Shown here: positions 22,844 through 31,993 of the stretch, one piece after another | Position numbering within the stretch: position 1 is the first letter of the stretch | How the letters are laid out: each line of letters begins with the position of its first letter | Origin: Paulinella micropora | Lineage: Eukaryota > Cercozoa > Imbricatea > Euglyphida | DNA: 64,000 nucleotides | Direction of reading: 5' to 3' | Assembly: GCA_009731375.1 (NCBI GenBank) | Contig: BJOX01000311.1 | Coordinates: 464,538 to 528,537, forward strand | Notes under the pieces: model-generated | Databases searched by the model: none | Told to the model about the DNA's origin: nothing | Seen by the model: the letters and a program-made list of their open reading frames with translations, nothing else | Position numbers and translations under genes: made by a program

Positions 22844-23604
22844 TTATAAATATATTTTTTTAACTCCTTTCCCCCTGAAACTTCTAATAGTATGAACACC
22901 CCTCGTCTGCTTAACTAGCTTAGTATTTACCGCTGTCGCCCCTAACAATGACACAGGGTCATACTTAGTTCGGTAGTTCGTGGTCAGCTTCGCCGTCTTC
23001 GCCCTTTTACCTTTTGGATTTACCTTTATAGCTACTCTGTCAATCACTCCTTCAATTAGGTCCCTTGTGCTACTGCCTTTGATGTATGTGGTCGCCTTAA
23101 CACCCGTCTGTCTCCTTAAATCTTTCGCAATCGTTCCTCCAAGGCTATGACCCGTCAGCTCTACATTATCCTTTCCATATTTCTTTATGACCTCATTAAC
23201 CAACTTCTGTTCTTCTTTATGTCTAGGTGTTCTTTTCAATACTCCCTTTACTAATGCGACATCGGTTAGCAGGTCCCTCTTATCCGCACTTCCCCTAAAT
23301 GCTACAATAGCTTTACCATCTTTTTCATACACTGTTGATTTTTCTTTGCTGGCGACTGGCTTCCACCCGTCAGCACCCTTTCTATCTGACGAAGACAAAT
23401 AGACATCCTCTGACAACTCCGCACTGCCTCCCTTCTGCTTTCTGTATCTCCTACGGCGATAGTGTATGCCTTACCTGCCTTTTTCAATGCTTCACCATAG
23501 GTTATGTTATGCTTAGCAGAGTAAGCCTTAACGAACTGTATCCATTCAGACATTCGCGGAGACTTCGCCTCCGCACCTCCACGATTTTTGTGAAACTTTT
23601 TCAA
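22844..23604 (-). pseudogene. Class 3 lipase-like protein with viral N-terminal motif, one frameshift
   Basis: The C-terminal frame (23416-22844) has IVAFRGSADKRDLLTDV and the nucleophile elbow TGHSLGGTIAKDL (G-H-S-L-G), typical of alpha/beta-hydrolase class 3 lipases. It ends in a basic tail FRGKGVKKIYL. The N-terminal frame (23604 onward) begins MKKFHKNRGGAEAKSPRM and has SEWIQFVKAYSAKHNITYGEALKKAGKAY, a W..VK....SY.eAL...Y pattern I know from PLV and large-virus proteins. A one-base shift near 23470 separates the two; bridging it gives RRRRYRKQKGGSAELSEDVY between them. I infer one protein, possibly virion-borne and used in membrane penetration. Confidence 0.7.
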
Positions 23605-23659
23605 ACGTTTCTATATAATTAATTTTTTTTTAATATTACCCTATATATACTGCCCTACT

Positions 23660-23934
23660 ATGTCCACCCTCACGAGACTGCGCGAGAAGTTCCAACAACT
23701 TTCAATTGAAGAAGGAAAAAAATCATTCTCGTTGGACTTTATTCAAAAGATAATCCACGACGAAATAAAAGCGATTGAAGAAAAGAGAAATACACAGCCG
23801 AAAGACAGTTTCAATTTGGCAAATACAAGGGAAAGAAGTTTGAAGATATCGCAAAGATTGACAAGCCGTATATTGAATGGTTAGTCCGTCAGCCGTGGTG
23901 TAGAAATAAGGTTGAATTGAAGAAGTATTTGTAG
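23660..23934 (+). pseudogene. Small protein with exonuclease-X-C-like motif, one frameshift
   Basis: Starts MSTLTRLREKFQQLSIEEG. A shift near 23805 moves into a frame reading FQFGKYKGKKFEDIAKIDKP then YIEWLVRQPWCRNKVELKKYL. The FGKYKGKxFEDIA...YIEWL pattern is a short module found at the C-terminus of some DnaQ-type exonucleases and alone in large DNA viruses. No catalytic exonuclease domain is present, so it may be a nucleic-acid-binding accessory. It is divergently transcribed from the lipase. Confidence 0.6.
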
Positions 23935-23948
23935 GGGCAAGCCCCTAC
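23931..23948. terminator. Hairpin after the ExoX-C-like gene
   Basis: GTAGGGGC-AA-GCCCCTAC, a perfect 8-bp stem with 2-nt spacer, overlapping the TAG stop at 23932-23934. A second small dyad TACAGC...GCTGTA follows near 23966-23982. Hairpins at gene ends mark transcript ends in some large DNA viruses; that role here is inferred. Confidence 0.5.
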
Positions 23949-24043
23949 GACCCCGCCGTTGGGTACAGCTTACCGCTGTAGGCGGTATTTGTTTTTTTTT
24001 TTGCTTTCTACAAGTGATTTAATTCATTATGACATTTTATAAC

Positions 24044-24517
24044 CTATTTTAAATGATATGTAGAATGTTTATGTCTTTTTCTATGTTGATAAGTAATCTT
24101 TCTTCTACAAAGGCATTCAACTTTTTTTAGATTATGGGCTCTCAATCTTTCCTTATGAATTTCTTTGTACTGTCTATTGTATTCTTTTTTATTCTGATTA
24201 CACGGGACTGTGATACCAGTTTTGTAATTATCGTTTATACACTTTGCATGTCTTATCTAGTATCCTTCTCTCTGTTCTAATTCAAGGTGGATATCGCAAG
24301 GGAAAGCTTTAATCAATTCAATCCTATAGTAATTCCTTTCTATAATTGAAAACGAATAAGTGTAATTTGTTTTTCCTTTTCTGTATTCATTCAGAAGATA
24401 TGTGTGAGTTTTAGCTCTCTGCTCCGATGTTTTAATTGTACTTCCGATATGCACCTCACCAGTCTTATTATAGATAAGTTTGTAGATTTTTCCGTTCTGA
24501 TATTTGTTGTAGTTCAT
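24044..24517 (-). CDS. GIY-YIG endonuclease with one in-frame TAG
   Basis: 158 codons with a single TAG at 24257-24259. The N-terminal domain reads KIYKLIYNKTGEVHIGSTIK (GIY/YIG positions changed to KIY and HIG), followed by EQRAKTH with the catalytic Arg region and LELEQREGY with the catalytic Glu. After the TAG the same frame continues IRHAKCINDNYKTGITVPC and a Cys/Lys-rich tail KKVECLCRRKITYQHRKRHKH, a plausible zinc-binding DNA-recognition end. In GIY-YIG proteins an aromatic residue often follows REGY, so the TAG may replace a Trp TGG. Probably a mobile or homing-type nuclease within the PLV. Confidence 0.72.
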
Positions 24518-24607
24518 TTTATTTAATGGTTGGAGTTTATCTTTAATATAAAATTACTCCACCCATCCATCCACATCAATGGTCCTCTACGAAATTAACT
24601 ATAACAC

Positions 24608-25603
24608 TTACATTTCCTCCATTATTAACAGTCGCAACAGACTTTTGTAAAATGTTAGATTTTCACCAGGTGTGAGTTGTATGTCGTAAGTTCGCAGGTC
24701 AATAAGCTGGCTAGAAGTAGCATTAACAAAAAGTTTAACAATGACATCCGTTATAACGGCAGCACCGAGGGCAGTCGCACTGGTGTCCTTTGACACAATT
24801 GAAGTTTTGGTATCAATATCCGCGAAGTTCTCCTCCGTAAGTGCTCCAGATGTTTTCACAATTCGCACTATGTTAACCTTACTGTCTTCGTTTATTATGC
24901 TCACGAGAGATGGGTAAACAATTGAATAATTGACCGCACCACCATCAAAATTTGTTTGATTTTTTATGCTGAGAATTGGGCTTTCAGTAGTGCTCGCTTG
25001 CTTACTTCCTTCCGCTTCGTTTGATATGCTTGAATTTATAGTGTTAGGGCCCTCAATAAACATACTAGAACTTGCCGTTTTCAAACTTTGTATTCCAGTT
25101 CCAGCACCATAATTTCTGATACGAGCAACAAATGGTAGAGTTGTGTTCCGCAGACTGACACCATTGTTGGCATTCACATACTTAATCATATGGACTTGCT
25201 GGAATTCGCCTGTCGTTGGGTTCTCAATTGAAAATTTAATAGCACCAAAACCTAAATATTGGAATTGAATTTGAAATACATTTCCTGTGCTCCAAACTAA
25301 GGCAGGCATATCGCCAGTTCCATCACACGGGTCATCCCAGTCTGCTTGTGCTATAAGAGTGATTATTCCTCCATGACAATGTGCGATATTAAAGCCAACC
25401 GCCCTTTCCTTGTAAAAGTAGAAACCATTTTGTAGATTATTGTCACCAATACGAATAAAAGAATAATAATCTTTATTTTCATCAGTATTCCATAAGGCAG
25501 TGAAGCGACACAGGGCCCCCATACCGGTTCTATATTTCATTATTTTTTTGCTTTCCATTATCGCATTAGCGGTAGCTTTTGTTTCTGTTTTAAGTTCGAA
25601 CAT
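24608..25603 (-). CDS. Fibre- or spike-like virion protein
   Basis: An intact 331-residue frame, one of the few unbroken genes of the PLV. It begins with a helical stretch, then RTGMGALCRFTALW, RIGDNNLQNGFYFY, QADWDDPCDGTGDMP, GNVFQIQFQYLGFGAIKFSIE and VHMIKYVNANNGVSL. This order (tGmGa.crfta.f, dG.g, n.fqIqfqyLGfG.i.f.ien..tg....vH.i.y.n) is a pattern I recall from uncharacterised tail, fibre or surface proteins of phages and large algal viruses. The remainder is beta-rich and Ser/Thr-rich. Neighbouring capsid genes support a structural role. Probable receptor-binding or decoration protein; the exact function is not established. Confidence 0.55.
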   Translation of the reverse strand: MFELKTETKATANAIMESKKIMKYRTGMGALCRFTALWNTDENKDYYSFIRIGDNNLQNGFYFYKERAVGFNIAHCHGGIITLIAQADWDDPCDGTGDMPALVWSTGNVFQIQFQYLGFGAIKFSIENPTTGEFQQVHMIKYVNANNGVSLRNTTLPFVARIRNYGAGTGIQSLKTASSSMFIEGPNTINSSISNEAEGSKQASTTESPILSIKNQTNFDGGAVNYSIVYPSLVSIINEDSKVNIVRIVKTSGALTEENFADIDTKTSIVSKDTSATALGAAVITDVIVKLFVNATSSQLIDLRTYDIQLTPGENLTFYKSLLRLLIMEEM

Positions 25604-25805
25604 ATTCGCATTAAATGCTACTGTCGCATTAGTTTGAGTTAATGTCCATAATATCCGTGCATTAACTGTATACCTACAACCTCAAAAAATGTTTTGTGTA
25701 AGCTTCGTATATTGTAATAAAAAAATAAAATCAACTATCAAAAATTAATGATTACCTCTTACCTCACTGACGGGGTTATAAGGGGAGCAGGCCCCTAATA
25801 CTATT

Positions 25806-27371
25806 TTAGGTTCTAGTAATGGTGCCGTTCCTGACGGTTACTTCTTGCTGAGTGACGACGAATGTGTAATGATTAGACTTAATATTGGCAGTGGTTCCGA
25901 TAAACTCCCATCGTCGCTCGGTGTCTAGACTTATTCCACTGATTTCATTTTGGTCCTTGCTCCACAGCGGGCGGGTATTGTCAAAGCTATCACACCAAAA
26001 CCAGTTGTATTGATAAACATTGCTATTCATCAAAGCAGAGCCTTCCAACTTCGGCTTAAGATACATATAGTCTTCTAGTTTTCCAGTTTGACAATCGACA
26101 TTGAATTCCTGAAGTCGTGCTCCGTCTAGTGTGGTATAAAAAGTTTGGACCTTAGAACCGAGCAGGTTGCTATTGTCATAAGCAGTGTTCTTATTTTCAA
26201 CTTCATTGAACACAAAATGATAAATTTTCTTAAGTCGTCGTCCGTGACCCCTGTCAAATCTAAGAATGACATTTTGAGACTGTGAAGCTGTGCCAATCGT
26301 GTTTTTATATACATAAGAATAATCAATGTTGAAGCTCATACCTTCGGGGCTCATAATCTTCTGTTGAATTGATTGAAATGACATCTGGGTTAGTTTCAAC
26401 AGCTAAGAAAAGGCTGAGATTAGTAACAGAAACATTTAAATCAGCTGGTGCGACAGTACCTCCACCAGTAGAAAGCAACTCATCGTTGTAATAAAAGATT
26501 TTGGGTGTCTGTTGCCAAACAATCCGCATAGTCAAAATTTCTGGAAACATAATAGTTTTATCATAGCGAAAATAGTATTGTAAAGCATTCCAAGATTAAT
26601 CTTAACATTAACATTCGGGCTGGAATTATTAAGAGAACCTCCAGAGAAATACTTAGCCTCATTGTGTGCGACATTGACAACACTAAGAGTACCAGTTCCT
26701 ACGGAGATTAAAGTATCATCGTGTCTGCGAGCATTAGTTGCTGGTTGAGTTAAGTAAGCTCGCATCTTAGTTTGATATGAAGTCATAACTTCGGTAATAC
26801 GAGTAGTAATCGCCGCCGATACATCACCAGCATTCGTAGCACCAACAGCGGTCAAAGCCGTGCCGTCTGCTTTAGTATTCATAGCATCGATGAGGCTAAC
26901 TTTTCTTTCAGTCGCAGCGGTGTTAGTAAAACTCGCCCTGCTTGTTGTATTGTTCTTTTGAAGCATACAACCCGCACCAGTTCCATTGTCATGATTTTCC
27001 GAAGCAAGGAAACCATCAATAGAGTTTTCGGGTTTCCAAATCATCTTAGAGATATTTCCGACTTCATTAATGTCGCACAGATAAACACCACCTCTAGTAA
27101 TCAATTGTATCTGCCTAATCGGGGCTAAGCAGTCCATAAAGCATTTATTATAGTTCGCTGCCTTTGCCTCTGGAGCATATGTAAAATTCAAAACAGAGCG
27201 AGATAAGTTAAATGGACGGCTGATAAGGACAAAGTTGCTTTCCTGCCCTCCCGCGGTAGTCACAGTGACATTGATAGAACCCTCACGAGGGGTAAGCTTA
27301 TTTAAGCGATAAGAAGCACTGATGTAGTCAGTCCTGCTGAAATCCAGTTCGCCTCCGTGTTGTGTGGGCAT
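25806..27371 (-). pseudogene. Major capsid protein (double jelly-roll), two frameshifts
   Basis: Three overlapping frames (27371-26532, 26550-26323, 26399-25806) join into about 520 residues, the usual size for a PLV/Polinton major capsid protein. It starts MPTQHGGELDFSRTDYISAS. Features of the family are NVKINLGMLYNTIFA followed after the shift by FPEILTMRIVWQQTPKIFYY, and the long insert between the first and second jelly rolls. The C-terminal part includes IYHFVFNEVENKN and YQYNWFWCDSF. Shifts lie near 26545 and 26395. It would form the trimeric capsomers of an icosahedral particle. It lies beside the penton-like gene in the same orientation, as in related viruses. Confidence 0.8.
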
Positions 27372-27464
27372 TTTGTTTTTCTTCTTTTTTTCAGTTGTCC
27401 TATATTGTAATAATATTATGAGAAAAAAATAAATAATTCTAAAATTAAATTAATTGTAATTACC

Positions 27465-28134
27465 CTACTTAGATATTAACAAATTAAAAAATGATGTAAA
27501 TAAATTAAGATAATTCGTTTCCCTGTAAATCAATAATGTCATTACAATGCCGAGACCGTTGAGGTTAATGGGTTGGTCGTTTTCGTCAGTTAAGTAAAAC
27601 CGATACACATTGCTTGAACTCGTAGATAGCCGTTTGCCATACTCCGACCCGCTTCCGTCGTAGATAACAGAGCCAAACGGGATTTCGTTCGCTGTGTATA
27701 TTTCTTGGAGCACGTGATTATCACCCTCACCAACTAGGTCGCTTTGTAGATACAATGTTTTTTCGCCCGTCAAGATTATGACATTTGATGACCTTAGGTT
27801 ATTATTAGCAAAGAAATAGTAGATGACCGCTCAAACCCATAATTTCGTGGATACGAGTTTCCTCATCAAATACAAACCGCGGTTGAATGTTAATGGGATT
27901 GTTCGCTACGGTAAACAATAACTTACCATCTTCTGGTTCGGTATTTGTGTTATTGCTTGTTATCTTGTATGTGTAGTTGTTAGGACTTTCGGCTGTTAGC
28001 ATCTCAGCCAGCTTATTTTTTAAGTTGTTCATTATGTGGTTGCCCTCTGGTATTGTAATGAGTGCCTCATTGCCGTTTTCACTCAGAATAAAAGTATTGT
28101 AAGGACTTGCCACAGAGTAATATGATTTCGGCAC
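27465..28134 (-). pseudogene. Penton-like minor capsid protein, frameshifted
   Basis: The first frame (28134-27805) starts MPKSYYSVASPYNTFILSE and has ALITIPEGNHIMNNLKNKLAEML and LFTVANNPINIQPRFVFDEE. The second (27773-27465) has TGEKTLYLQSDLVGEGDN, FGSVIYDGSGSEYGKRL and FYLTDENDQPINLNGLG. The order 'PEGNY..nL...L', FxFD...LGF, sDL, then a C-terminal strand with L.D..g..inlnG matches single-jelly-roll vertex proteins of PLVs and virophages. Two shifts near 27790-27810. Located directly upstream of the major capsid gene on the same strand. Role: capsid vertices. Confidence 0.68.
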
Positions 28135-28252
28135 ATAAATATGAAGTATTTTACAATGTGTCGGATTGTCTAGCGATTCATATCAATGGAGTGAGTGAAA
28201 TCACTGTCCGTACCGTTTATCCTATTTTTGCTATTGACATAATAAATATTAG

Positions 28253-28287
28253 AGCTCCTGCCTCCCCTATACTCCATTCTAGGAGCT
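28253..28287. terminator. Hairpin followed by T run
   Basis: AGCTCCT ... AGGAGCT with a 21-nt loop, followed by TTTT on the plus strand, between the protease gene (ending 28397, minus) and the penton-like gene (starting 28134, minus). Possible transcript-end hairpin for the protease gene; inferred. Confidence 0.35.
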
Positions 28288-28396
28288 TTTTTCAAAAACC
28301 TCCTACGACCTCAAAAACTATTGCGAAGCTACGCTTGCAAAGCGTATATACAGGAAAATATATTTTTTGTTTTAATTACCTGCCACATCGGAGGGG

Positions 28397-29006
28397 TTAA
28401 ATGAAAGTGTCAAAGCCGTATCCATTCTGTGCTTTCAACTCCTTCGCTTCTTTTTCTTTTAAGTCCGTCCAACCGCTAGCAAATTTAAAGTGGTTCCCTT
28501 TCGCCCGCTTTAACAAAAACCTAATACTATGCCACCCGCAGGTTGTGCTTGTGTCGCTTTGGTTTTTAACCTGATTAACCTTCATAAGCAGGTAGGTGTA
28601 GGCTTACTCTTTTCAATAAGCTGTTTCATTTGGTGTTGAAATAGGTCAGTCGGTTTATACAGTGCGAGCGGGTCGTAGATTTCAATAGAATTGTCGTTAA
28701 TTAGGTCAACCCAAACAGCAATCCAATGTGATCCCGCTTGACTAGACTTATCCAAGTTCATTATAAATCCGTACTTCTTTCTTTTTTCTGGTTTTAATGT
28801 GTTTATTTCGTCGCTAGCTACCGTGCCGATATACCAATTATATTTCATAATGTTATCTATTTCATCCGTCATTAGCCCGCGGTAGCCATCCCCACCTTGA
28901 TTTTCAACGACATCATCTTCTAAAGTCCTGGTTGTGGTTCTGGTCCTGGTTGTGGTTCTGGTCCTGGTTGTGGTCCTGGTCCTGGTTGTTGTTGTTGTTG
29001 CTGTTC

Positions 29007-29040
<34 letters not shown>

Positions 29041-29165
29041 CGTTCTGCTTGCTTCGTTTTCTTTTCTATCCAAGCATTAAATGAAGCCCGTCCTTCCGCA
29101 GATGTTTTGATGTTTTTCGTTGTTTCGTGTTTAATTAAAAATTGTGTTGTAAAGTCTTTTTGCAA
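28397..29165 (-). pseudogene. Adenain/Ulp1-like cysteine protease with Gln/Pro-rich leader, frameshifted
   Basis: The catalytic part reads KYNWYIGTVASDEINTL, then the His in AGSHWIAVWVDL, the Asp in SIEIYDPLALY, and after a shift near 28583 the oxyanion Gln and nucleophile Cys in NQSDTSTTCGWHSIRFL. This is the His-Asp-Gln-Cys order of Ulp1/adenovirus-type proteases, which mature virions in Polintons, PLVs and virophages. The N-terminal frame (29165-28920) has AEGRASFNAWIEKKTKQAE, then a Q18-like tract and repeated PGPEPQ units. The tract is a CTGGTC/TGTTGT microsatellite (about 28924-29040) and is where the second shift occurs, probably by slippage. All four catalytic residues remain. Confidence 0.78.
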
Positions 29166-29696
29166 TTAACAACTTTTCCTTCCTCGACATAGATAACAAA
29201 CATACCAGCATTTTCTAAATCTTGAACGATTTGCTTGTTAGTTTTTTTGTTATCACCTCTATTCTGGACAGAACTTTCAACCATCTCATTAAATATCTTT
29301 TCTCGCTTTAAATGCTCAATCTTACTTACGTTCGCATTCCATTGTTGAGTTATATCTTCTACCTTAGTCTCAGGGTGGCGGAGGTTTTTCCCGAGCTCGT
29401 TGTGGGATTTTACTATAATTATTGTTTTTGTCTGGTGGCATTAATAAAAGCCTTTTAGTTTTTTGGAATTCTCTGAGTTCTTCATTTATTCGTTTCAACC
29501 TTTTAATCTCTCTTTTCTTTTCTTCTTGTCTTTCCTTTATTTCAGCATCCTCCTTCCTGGCGACGTTCGCCGTTTTGGCCTTCGTGTTTGTGTGTTTGTC
29601 CGTAAAACACACACTAACAGGGAAGCATTTGCTCTTTTTGCTTCCTTTATGCTCCTGCTGCCCACCATTTCGCAGCAGAGCAATCACGTAAACCAC
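29166..29696 (-). pseudogene. Coiled-coil ORF upstream of the protease, frameshifted
   Basis: Frame 29696-29370 has KKSKCFPVSVCFTDKHTNTK, then a strongly charged helix KEDAEIKERQEEKKREIKRL and KRINEELREFQKTKRLLLMPP. Another frame continues with EDITQQWNANVSKIEHLKRE, KIFNEMVESSVQNRGDNKK and NAGMFVIYVEEGKVVN down to about 29165. It may be the N-terminal extension of the protease gene or a separate scaffold-like gene. No family recognised. Confidence 0.4.
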
Positions 29697-29962
29697 AGCC
29701 TGCCAACCCAGTAGTTGGAGAGCCAGATGAGAACGGTGGAGGGGATAATAGTAACTTGCAAATTCAGCCTTTTCAGCAGCTTAGTTTGTCGCAGACAAAC
29801 AAGCCACCATCTCAATCGCCCGGGAACGCGGCCGCTCGTCAACATTCCTCTTTTATGAATTATCATTTTATTCAAGAGCAGCGACGCATTGACCAGGAAC
29901 ATCACATGAGGCAGGAACAGCTCAGGCAACACCAACTTTTCAGCAACTTTTACGCGTGGTAG
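29675..29962 (+). CDS. Gln-rich C-terminal exon or gene fragment, possibly host
   Basis: A 95-residue open stretch without its own early Met: SRKPQPANPVVGEPDENGGG, DNSNLQIQPFQQLSLSQTN, then an Arg/His/Gln-rich end IDQEHHMRQEQLRQHQLFSN ending FYAW and TAG. TTTCGCAG just upstream (ending 29675) could be a splice acceptor. Its composition and GC-rich stretch (a GCGGCCGC site at 29829-29836) differ from the PLV genes, so host DNA may resume here. Not identified. Confidence 0.35.
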   Translation, partial: AEQSRKPQPANPVVGEPDENGGGDNSNLQIQPFQQLSLSQTNKPPSQSPGNAAARQHSSFMNYHFIQEQRRIDQEHHMRQEQLRQHQLFSNFYAW

Positions 29963-30427
29963 TATTATTATTATTGTCGTAAGTCATATTAGTATTATTT
30001 TCGTAAGTCATATTAGTAAATTTTATAATTATTGATATTATTACTTTCTGTTTATCAACCCATTAGTATTTGTATGTATTAATAACTGCTTTAAATCGTC
30101 ATTCTTATTATAATCGTCCTTGGGTATATTCAAAGTGTTATCCGTAAGTCACACCGGTAAAGTTAAGTGACTATGATAAATCAATTATTAATATTCAAAA
30201 TTAAATGAAATTTAGCTTTTCCGTGATTATTTAAATGAATTAGGAAGTAAATGCTGTAGGATTTATTTTGTTTCGACCACGTATGTATTATTGACTTAGT
30301 GAAATTATGAGTGGCTTCTGGTGCCACCCGCACAATTGGTGCTGTATGATGTAGCACAATTTAAAGGTGATTTTTCATTAATTATGATGTAATTCAACTT
30401 TAGGCGTTGCAATTACAGTAAAAATCT
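29963..30427. other. AT-rich region without a gene
   Basis: Contains a direct repeat, CGTAAGTCATATTAGTA at about 29979 and 30001, and nothing else recognisable. Confidence 0.4.
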
Positions 30428-30487
30428 AGCAAAAAAGTGGCAAATAAGTGGCAAATAAACAGTAAAAATATTTGCCACTTTTTTGCT
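30428..30487. repeat. Perfect 19-bp inverted repeat (60-bp hairpin)
   Basis: Arms AGCAAAAAAGTGGCAAATA (30428-30446) and its exact complement (30469-30487) around a 22-nt loop that itself repeats AGTGGCAAATAA. A single RNA strand would form a long perfect stem. It lies about 140 bp upstream of the copia fragment. Could be a small foldback element or an RNA structure. Confidence 0.7.
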
Positions 30488-30628
30488 ATACTTTTGCTGA
30501 TCTAGCGATCCTGGCAACTTGAAAAAACATTCAAAATTGATTTTTATTACTTAAATATGCTGTTTCAACATAAATAATCAAAGTAAGCATGTAAAACTTA
30601 CCGGAATCTGCCACTATATTTTTAGTAG

Positions 30629-31510
30629 TTGCAGTGGCAAAAGGTGGCAAAGGGACAAGTCCTTTTAGCCGGAGTGGATGTTCTACGTCGATTGCAGGAG
30701 GCAAAGTTTAGGTTGACAGATAAGGGCGATGTAGAGGTGTTCTGCGGTATGCAATTCGAAAGGTACGAGAATGGTTTGTTGATACACCAGAAGGCATATA
30801 TAGATGGTTTGCTACAGCATCGTGGGTTCACCAACGCAAAGCCCGTCAGCCAGCTGACGCTGCATCTACCTTGAGGCAGTGACCACTTAGGAAGCTTGCA
30901 GGTGAGCTTATATGGCCTATGTCTCAAACACAGCCTCAACTTGCTTATGCTGTAAACAGATTGTGCATTTATATGCATCGTGAGCCGGATGTCGCGTATG
31001 GGATGGTCAGCCGAATCTATCGGTCGTTAAGGGACCAGCGTGGAATATTTTTTCCGTCAAATGTCGATTGGAGGACAATTGACCTACAAACGTACGCGGA
31101 CGCGGACTTAGGTAAATGTAAATTTACAAGACGATCTCGTTCTGGAGAATTGCAGTACATTACCGGTCCGGTATTCTGGTCATCAAGGAGGCAATCTACG
31201 GTTCTACGGTTGCGTTGTCGACGCAGGAGTCCGAGACCATCGCGATGTCAGCAGCGGCTAGGAACACAGTGGCGATACAGAACTTCTGTAATGAATTGGG
31301 CATTCCCATCCCACAGCCATCGACGGTATACGGAGATCATCAGGATTTGATACTGACTACAACTAATGGATTTGGTAGTCAGAGATCGAGGCATTTATCA
31401 TTGAAACATCACTACATTGTCGAGTTTGAGCGGACGGGGAGGATTACGAGTCGGAAGATCGGGACTGCAGAGAATCTTGCTGAATCATTGTTTTCACGAA
31501 AGCACTCCCT
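30629..31510 (+). pseudogene. Ty1/copia polyprotein 3' fragment (RT end and RNase H)
   Basis: Frames 30629-30874, 30919-31350 and 31215-31526 cover the RT thumb (VEVFCGMQFERYENGLLIHQ) and RNase H (YADADLGKCKFTRRS with the first Asp; then VFWSSRRQSTV; STQESETIAMSAAARNTV with the Glu; VYGDHQDLIL with an Asp; RSRHLSLKHHYIVE). Shifts near 30880-30940 and 31200. The upstream gag, protease, integrase and RT fingers are absent, so it is a 5'-truncated remnant. It differs from the element at 37969-45062, so another copia family is represented. Confidence 0.82.
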
Positions 31511-31694
31511 GCTCCGCAATATTTGAAACTAGTCGATCAATTTACAGTCAGACTGTCTGATTACTTGCACAAGGACGACAATTCAAATAGGAAGTATATT
31601 CGGATTCCGTTTTCTGAAGTAATTAAAGTCACATTATTTATTTTAAATATAAGTATGGAATTCAGTCTTGAAGCGGTTACTGTGACGGAATTAT

Positions 31695-31993
31695 ATATTC
31701 TACGATATAGTGCTTCTCTGTCAATGGCTGATGCATTTCTGCATATGCGCCTCCATCGTCTCACCCGTGAGGGGAGTACGAAGAATTGACGATAAGCTCT
31801 AATGACACCCCCGCAAGGGCAGTTCCAACACTTCCAGACGGGCCGGTATGTTCAATGAAAATACTGGTCCAGAAATAGACCGGTATGTTCAATGAAAATA
31901 CTGGTGGCACCGACGGGAATCGAACTGGCGACAGGGCCCAGATGGTAGAACTTGACCACTGGGCTATCACGGTGTCCAATATTCTACGATATA
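31695..31993 (-). mobile_element. tRNA-derived SINE copy A with 15-bp target duplication
   Basis: Body 31710-31978. On the minus strand it starts GGACACCGTGATAGCCCAGT with a pol III A box (TAGCCCAGTGG), then a B box (AGTTCGATTCC) about 30 nt later and GGTGCCACC, a degenerate tRNA. Next is a tandem duplication of ~36 bp (each with CCAGTATTTTCATTGAACAT) and an unrelated tail ending CAGAGAAGCAC. Flanking 31695-31709 and 31979-31993 are the identical 15 bp ATATTCTACGATATA, a clear target-site duplication. It is nearly identical to copy C (46242-46509), so the family moved recently. It inserted in or beside the copia remnant. Confidence 0.9.

Larger units (their letters stand above)
18931..29696. 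mobile_element. Degraded Polinton/polinton-like-virus element
   Basis: A gene block of about 10.8 kb: protein-primed family-B DNA polymerase and small genes on the plus strand, then lipase, GIY-YIG nuclease, fibre-like protein, major capsid, penton-like minor capsid and adenain/Ulp1-like protease mostly on the minus strand. Polymerase, two capsid proteins and protease are the hallmark set of the Polinton/PLV lineage. The A32-type packaging ATPase and an integrase are not visible. Nearly every gene carries frameshifts or in-frame stops, so this is an old integrated copy or a poorly polished assembly. Edges are set by gene content; no terminal inverted repeats or target duplication were found. 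Confidence 0.8.

Noticed and set aside
31905-31978. tRNA gene on the minus strand (also 45985-46053 and 46437-46509)
   Set aside because: A and B boxes are present but the acceptor stem does not pair properly and it is the head of a repeated SINE with a target duplication.
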